Shown here one piece after another: positions 6,114 to 9,208 of a DNA stretch of 9,208 bases. Made by a program: the position numbers and the translations under genes. Origin of the DNA: an uncultured delta proteobacterium (GTDB lineage Bacteria > Myxococcota_A > Polyangia > Polyangiales > Ga0077539); the NCBI GenBank assembly GCA_903885885.1, contig CAISKJ010001624.1:1-9208 (forward strand), given 5' to 3'. The stretch's first letter is position 1, and each line of letters opens with the position of its first letter. The notes under the pieces are model-generated. The model ran no database searches, was not told where the DNA came from, and worked only from the letters and a program-made list of their open reading frames with translations.

Positions 6114-6968
6114 ATGTCTACGCTGAGCCAGGCCTTCGAGGCCTTTCGCGGGGCCCTCGAGGCCGCCGAGGCCCCCCCCGACGCCATCCTGCAGCGCCAC
6201 CGCATTCGTGAGCACATCGCGAGCGCGTGGAAGCCCGCGCGCGACGCCGTGATCGGTGCCACCCGCCGCGGCACCAACCTGCGCCCCACGCGCGAGGTCG
6301 ACTACCTCTTCGTGCTCGGGTCGCTCCAGCAGTCGTACCTCACCGCCGACCCGGCGAAGATCCTCGACGACGTGGGCGCGCGCCTCGGCGTGGCCCTGCC
6401 GCAGGCGCGCTCTCGCAAGCTCCTGCACGGCCTCGGGGTGACCTTCAACGACATGACCGTGGTGCTCGTCCCGGCGTTTCCGAAGCACGGCGGCGGGCTG
6501 TACATCCCCGACACGGAGCTCCGCCGGTGGGCCCCGACGGACCCCGACGCGCACGCGAAATTCACCGCCGAGGCCGACCGCGCGGCCCACGGTCTCGCGC
6601 TCCCGGTGGTGCGCGCGCTCAAGGCCTGGCGCCGCGCCCGCCAGGTGCCCGTGCAGTCGTTTCACCTCGAGGCGCTCGCGCTGCGGGCGCTCACGGCCGC
6701 GCCCGACAGCCTCCTCGGCGGGTGCGTCACGGCCCTCGACGGCATCGCCGCGAGCGCGAAGGCGCGCTGCGCCCCGGTGGGCCCCGTGGGCGACGACGTC
6801 GACCTGTACCTCACCATGGATCCCCCCCGGCGCGCGAAGGTGGCGCAGGCCGCCGCCGACGCCGCCGACGCCCTCCGCGACGCCGCCGCGCACGACGCCC
6901 AGCGCGACCACGCGGCCGCCTGCGCGACGGCCCGCGAGGTGTTCGGCGCGCCCTTCGTGGCGGGGTGA
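6114..6968 (+). CDS. CD-NTase-like (SMODS) nucleotidyltransferase, orphan and with altered active site
   Basis: A 284-residue protein with the layout of cGAS/DncV-like nucleotidyltransferases, the enzymes that make cyclic oligonucleotide signals in CBASS. Seen are the nucleotidyltransferase core IGATRRGTNLRP (47-58) followed by EVDYLFVL (61-68), a VTFNDMTVVLVPAF strand (109-122), YIPD (130-133), W139 with TDPDAH (142-147), and a helical C-terminal part with LKAWRR and SFHLEALA near 190-215. Deviations by eye: the usual G-S is G48-A49, the first acid pair is E61/D63, and the third acid normally just before L-V-P-A is V117. Catalysis may therefore be weak or lost. The ATG at 6114 lies 15 bases after AGGAGG (6093-6098), longer than usual, but no start codon lies nearer. 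No CBASS effector, Cap2/Cap3 or HORMA/TRIP13 gene is adjacent. Fold assignment is fairly secure; activity and role are unknown. Confidence 0.75.
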   Translation: MSTLSQAFEAFRGALEAAEAPPDAILQRHRIREHIASAWKPARDAVIGATRRGTNLRPTREVDYLFVLGSLQQSYLTADPAKILDDVGARLGVALPQARSRKLLHGLGVTFNDMTVVLVPAFPKHGGGLYIPDTELRRWAPTDPDAHAKFTAEADRAAHGLALPVVRALKAWRRARQVPVQSFHLEALALRALTAAPDSLLGGCVTALDGIAASAKARCAPVGPVGDDVDLYLTMDPPRRAKVAQAAADAADALRDAAAHDAQRDHAAACATAREVFGAPFVAG

Positions 6969-6977
6969 CCGAAGGCG

Positions 6978-7007
6978 TTGTCAAGCGCCCCAAGGGCGTC
7001 GTATAGC
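6978..7007 (+). promoter_or_regulatory. Sigma70-like promoter for the E1 alpha/beta genes
   Basis: TTGTCA at 6978-6983 matches the -35 consensus at five of six bases, and TATAGC at 7002-7007 matches the -10 at four of six, with an 18-base spacer. This is the only TATA-like element in the neighbourhood. A start site 6-8 bases after the -10 would fall at about 7013-7015, directly before the ATG at 7016, so the mRNA would be leaderless or nearly so. Consistently, no Shine-Dalgarno sequence precedes that ATG. The spacer holds a small inverted repeat, CGCCC-CAA-GGGCG (6986-6998). Confidence 0.55.
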
Positions 7008-7015
7008 GCCGCGCG

Positions 7016-8032
7016 ATGACCCACAGCGAGACCGACGGCGCGACCGCGGAGCTCCCCGCCGAGCTCCTCGTGCGCATGCACGAACTCATGGTGAAGGGCC
7101 GCGTGCTCGAAGAGCGGCTCATTACCATGTGGCGCCAGGGCGACGGCTACTTCTGGATCGGCGGCCCCGGCGAAGAGGCCTTCAACGTGCCCCTGGGGAT
7201 GCTGGTGCAGAAGGGCTGCGGGGTCGCCTACGACTACCTGCACCTGCACTATCGCTCGAGCGGCACGCTGCTCGCGATGGGCGCCGACCCCGTCGACTCG
7301 CTGCGGCAGATGAAGAACACCGCGCGCGACCCCTACTCGGGCGGCCGCAACTTCGTGGGCCACTACTCGGTGCGCAAATGGAACGTGGTGCCCGTCTCGT
7401 CGCCCATCGAGGTGCAGTTCTCGATGGCGCCGGGCACCGCGCTCGCGCAGAAGCGCCACGGCGGCACGGGCATCACCATCGTGCAGGGCGGCGACGCGGG
7501 CACGGCCGAGGCCGACTTCTACGCGGGCCTCTTGTGGAGCTCGCGCAAGGGCGCCGAGCTGCCCGTGCTGATGATCGTGACGAACAACCAGTGGGGCATC
7601 TCGACGGCGTACGACGGGCAGCACCCGGCGACGACGCGCATCGCCGACATGGGCAAGGCCTTCGGGATGCCCACCGCGGTGATCGACGGCAACGACCCCG
7701 AGGTGGCGTACCGCGAGCTCTCGAAGGCGATGGAGTACGTGCGCCGCGAGCGCAAGCCGTACCTCGTCGAGGCCATGGTGTCGCGCCTGCGCGGGCACTC
7801 GTCGGCCACCGGCGCGGCCTTCGTGAAGAGCGAGACCGACTGCCTGGCGCTCTTCGAAGAGAAGCTCGCAGCGAGAGGGATCATCACGCGCGAGGGCGCC
7901 GACGCGATGCGTACGAGCTTCACGGCCGAGCTGCTCGAGGCTTCGAAGCGCGTGATCGCGGAGCCGCAGCCCGACCCGTCGACCATCTGGGACCACGTCT
8001 TCGCCACGAAGAACCTCGTAGGAGAGCGCTGA
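7016..8032 (+). CDS. 2-oxoacid dehydrogenase E1 component, alpha subunit
   Basis: The alpha subunit of a heterotetrameric thiamine-diphosphate E1, which decarboxylates a 2-oxoacid and transfers the acyl group to the lipoyl group of E2. It has 338 residues, normal for bacterial alpha subunits. The thiamine-diphosphate/magnesium motif is clear: GGDAGT (158-163) running to VTNNQWG (188-194). Also seen are GGPGEEAFN (49-57) and RGHSSATG (259-266), equivalent to the loop phosphorylated in mitochondrial enzymes. Substrate could be pyruvate, branched-chain 2-oxoacids or acetoin; motifs alone do not decide. Branched-chain use would fit the iso-fatty acids abundant in myxobacteria. The ATG at 7016 lacks a ribosome binding site and sits just downstream of a good promoter. 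The beta subunit follows after a single base. Confidence 0.9.
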   Translation: MTHSETDGATAELPAELLVRMHELMVKGRVLEERLITMWRQGDGYFWIGGPGEEAFNVPLGMLVQKGCGVAYDYLHLHYRSSGTLLAMGADPVDSLRQMKNTARDPYSGGRNFVGHYSVRKWNVVPVSSPIEVQFSMAPGTALAQKRHGGTGITIVQGGDAGTAEADFYAGLLWSSRKGAELPVLMIVTNNQWGISTAYDGQHPATTRIADMGKAFGMPTAVIDGNDPEVAYRELSKAMEYVRRERKPYLVEAMVSRLRGHSSATGAAFVKSETDCLALFEEKLAARGIITREGADAMRTSFTAELLEASKRVIAEPQPDPSTIWDHVFATKNLVGER

Positions 8033-8033
8033 C

Positions 8034-9095
8034 ATGACCACCATCGCACAGGCGATTCGCCTCGCGCTCCATGTCGGCGAAGAGCGCCACGGCGTGACGG
8101 ACATCTTCGGCGAAGACGTGGGCGCGCCCCTCGGCGGCGTGTTTACGTGTACGCAGGGTTTGAAGACGGCGTGGAACTCGCCGCTCGACGAGCGCGGCAT
8201 CGTGGGCACGGCCATCGGCCTCGCGCTCGCGGGGCAGAAGCCCGTCGCCGAGATTCAGTTCAGCGACTACGCCTACAACACCATCGACCTGTTGAAGCTC
8301 GCGGGCGCGATGCACTGGTCGTCGGCCGGCGACTGGAACTGCCCCCTCGTCGTGATGACCCCCACGGGCGCGGGCATTCGCGGCAGCCTCTATCACTCGC
8401 ACTCGTTCGACGCGACGGCCACGCACCTCCCCGGCTGGCGCGTGGTGATCCCTTCGAACCCGCGCGACGCGTACGGGCTCATGCTGAGCGCCATTCGCGA
8501 GCCCAACCCGGTTCTCTTCATGATCCCCAAGGCGCTCATGCGATATCGGGGCGAAGAGGGCGAAGACATCCCGGGCGCTCCCGATCAGAAGACGCTCGAC
8601 GAGATGATCAACAAGCCCGTCACGGGTGACATGTCGCAGTGGGCGGCGCGCTGGCCCGAGACGCCCGACCTGTTCATTCCCTTCGGCGAGGCCCGCACGG
8701 TGCGCGAGGGTCGCGACGTGACGGTGGTCACCTACAGCCGCCACGTGGTGATCGCCCGCGAGGCCTGCGCCGAGCTCGCGCGCGAGGGCGTCGACGTCGA
8801 GCTCATCGACCTGCGCTCGCTCGCCCCCTACGACTGGGCCGCCATCGCGAAGAGCGTGAAGAAGACGCACCGCGTGGTGTTCGTGAACGAGGAGCTCGAC
8901 GTCACCAACTTCGGCGAGCACCTCGTGCGCCGCGTGGTCGACGAGCTGTTCTATGAGCTCTATGCGCCGCCGCGCCTCGTGGCCGGCGCGATGGTCCCGG
9001 GCGTGGGCCTGTCCGACAACCTCGAGCGCGCGAGCGTGCCCCAGAAGGACGACCTCGTGCGCGCCATCCGCGAGACCGCGAAGCACCAGCCGTAG
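8034..9095 (+). CDS. 2-oxoacid dehydrogenase E1 component, beta subunit
   Basis: Partner of the preceding alpha subunit; together they form the alpha2-beta2 E1 of a pyruvate-, branched-chain- or acetoin-type dehydrogenase complex. Seen are IFGEDVG (24-30) with E27, the conserved glutamate that activates thiamine diphosphate, AEIQFSDYA (72-80), the active-site loop GSLYHSHSFDA (117-127) with H121, HLPGWRVVIPSNPRDAYGL (131-149) and the C-terminal swivel domain from about residue 220 (GRDVTVVTYS, 226-235; VFVNEE, 282-287). At 353 residues it is longer than the usual 325 or so; the extra length is an acidic segment at about 172-214 between the two domains. The ATG is one base after the alpha stop, with AGGAG (8020-8024) 9 bases upstream inside the alpha gene, so the two are co-transcribed and probably translationally coupled. 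Confidence 0.92.
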   Translation: MTTIAQAIRLALHVGEERHGVTDIFGEDVGAPLGGVFTCTQGLKTAWNSPLDERGIVGTAIGLALAGQKPVAEIQFSDYAYNTIDLLKLAGAMHWSSAGDWNCPLVVMTPTGAGIRGSLYHSHSFDATATHLPGWRVVIPSNPRDAYGLMLSAIREPNPVLFMIPKALMRYRGEEGEDIPGAPDQKTLDEMINKPVTGDMSQWAARWPETPDLFIPFGEARTVREGRDVTVVTYSRHVVIAREACAELAREGVDVELIDLRSLAPYDWAAIAKSVKKTHRVVFVNEELDVTNFGEHLVRRVVDELFYELYAPPRLVAGAMVPGVGLSDNLERASVPQKDDLVRAIRETAKHQP

Positions 9096-9113
9096 GTCCC
9101 GCCGCGACGCGCA

Positions 9114-9152
9114 CCCCTGCGAGCGACCCTCGAGATGGGTCGTCCGCAGGGG
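9114..9152 (+). terminator. Strong hairpin after the E1 beta gene
   Basis: CCCCTGCG (9114-9121) pairs with CGCAGGGG (9145-9152) and GCGACCC (9123-9129) with GGGTCGT (9137-9143), with a single A/C mismatch between the two stem parts and the 7-base loop TCGAGAT. It starts 18 bases after the E1 beta stop. There is no T-run, only TT, so it is either a terminator of the kind common in high-GC genomes or an mRNA-stabilising 3' structure. Confidence 0.55.
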
Positions 9153-9180
9153 TTGCAGCGTGCGATGGGTTGGCGTGCGC

Positions 9181-9208
9181 AGGAGGCGCTTCAGTGCGGC
9201 GCGGCGCC
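9181..9208 (+). promoter_or_regulatory. Possible ribosome binding site and start of the next gene
   Basis: AGGAGG at 9181-9186 is followed after 7 bases by GTG at 9194-9196, which opens a frame reading MRRGA to the window edge. The spacing is ideal and such a purine run is uncommon here, so a further plus-strand gene may begin here. Five codons are too few to identify it. The remaining bases between the hairpin and this site hold nothing recognisable. Confidence 0.3.

Noticed and set aside
4320..6911. Very long minus-strand open frame (863 codons) that would fuse the SDR to a large N-terminal extension
   Set aside because: The extension is arginine-rich, covers two well-supported plus-strand genes and shows no domain. 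Only the SDR part from 5081 down is credible.
5184..6968. Complete CBASS defence operon
   Set aside because: A CD-NTase-like gene is present, but no effector (phospholipase, nuclease, transmembrane or TIR/SAVED protein) or accessory gene flanks it. The neighbours are a PilZ-like protein and metabolic E1 genes.
6662..8215. Minus-strand open frame opposite the NTase and E1 alpha genes
   Set aside because: It crosses two real genes and a promoter, and its product is low-complexity.
7920..9086. Minus-strand open frame opposite E1 beta
   Set aside because: Antisense shadow of a textbook E1 beta gene.
1..9208. tRNA, rRNA, insertion sequences or integrase genes
   Set aside because: I saw no cloverleaf, rRNA-like stretch, transposase motif or terminal inverted repeats, and base composition is even across the window.

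Overview
The window is very GC-rich DNA with nearly every codon ending in G or C. This is typical of a myxobacterium, most likely a member of the Polyangia (Myxococcota). The lineage is an inference from composition and from a myxobacterial-style PilZ-like protein; no rRNA or other marker gene is present.

Left part (1-5183): the C-terminal piece of an unidentified plus-strand gene runs off the left edge. It is followed by a gene-free stretch with a tandem 43-bp repeat that can form a hairpin. From about 5081 down to 292 lies a tight five-gene minus-strand operon: SDR dehydrogenase, RidA-type deaminase, crotonase, acyl-CoA dehydrogenase and aryl-CoA ligase. The first four genes are joined by 4-base stop/start overlaps. 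The set resembles the CoA-thioester route for ortho-substituted benzoates (2-aminobenzoate or salicylate). In that route the ligase makes the aryl-CoA, an oxygenase/reductase dearomatises it, and crotonase, SDR, acyl-CoA dehydrogenase and RidA process the alicyclic CoA product, RidA removing the amino group as ammonia. The dearomatising flavoenzyme is not in this window. The crotonase lacks both classical catalytic glutamates and the RidA lacks its usual substrate-anchoring arginine, so both are probably specialised.

Middle (5184-6968): divergent from the operon are a plus-strand PilZ-like protein with a Pro/Ala linker and C-terminal helical repeats, and a CD-NTase-like (SMODS/cGAS-DncV fold) nucleotidyltransferase. 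The nucleotidyltransferase has no CBASS effector or accessory gene beside it, and by eye its active site has lost the third metal-binding acid. This is the least explained part of the window.

Right part (6969-9208): a sigma70-like promoter sits so close to its ATG that the transcript would be almost leaderless. It precedes the alpha and beta subunits of a thiamine-diphosphate 2-oxoacid dehydrogenase E1 (pyruvate, branched-chain or acetoin type). A strong hairpin follows the beta gene. No E2 or E3 gene is seen, although a good ribosome binding site with a GTG lies at the very right edge.
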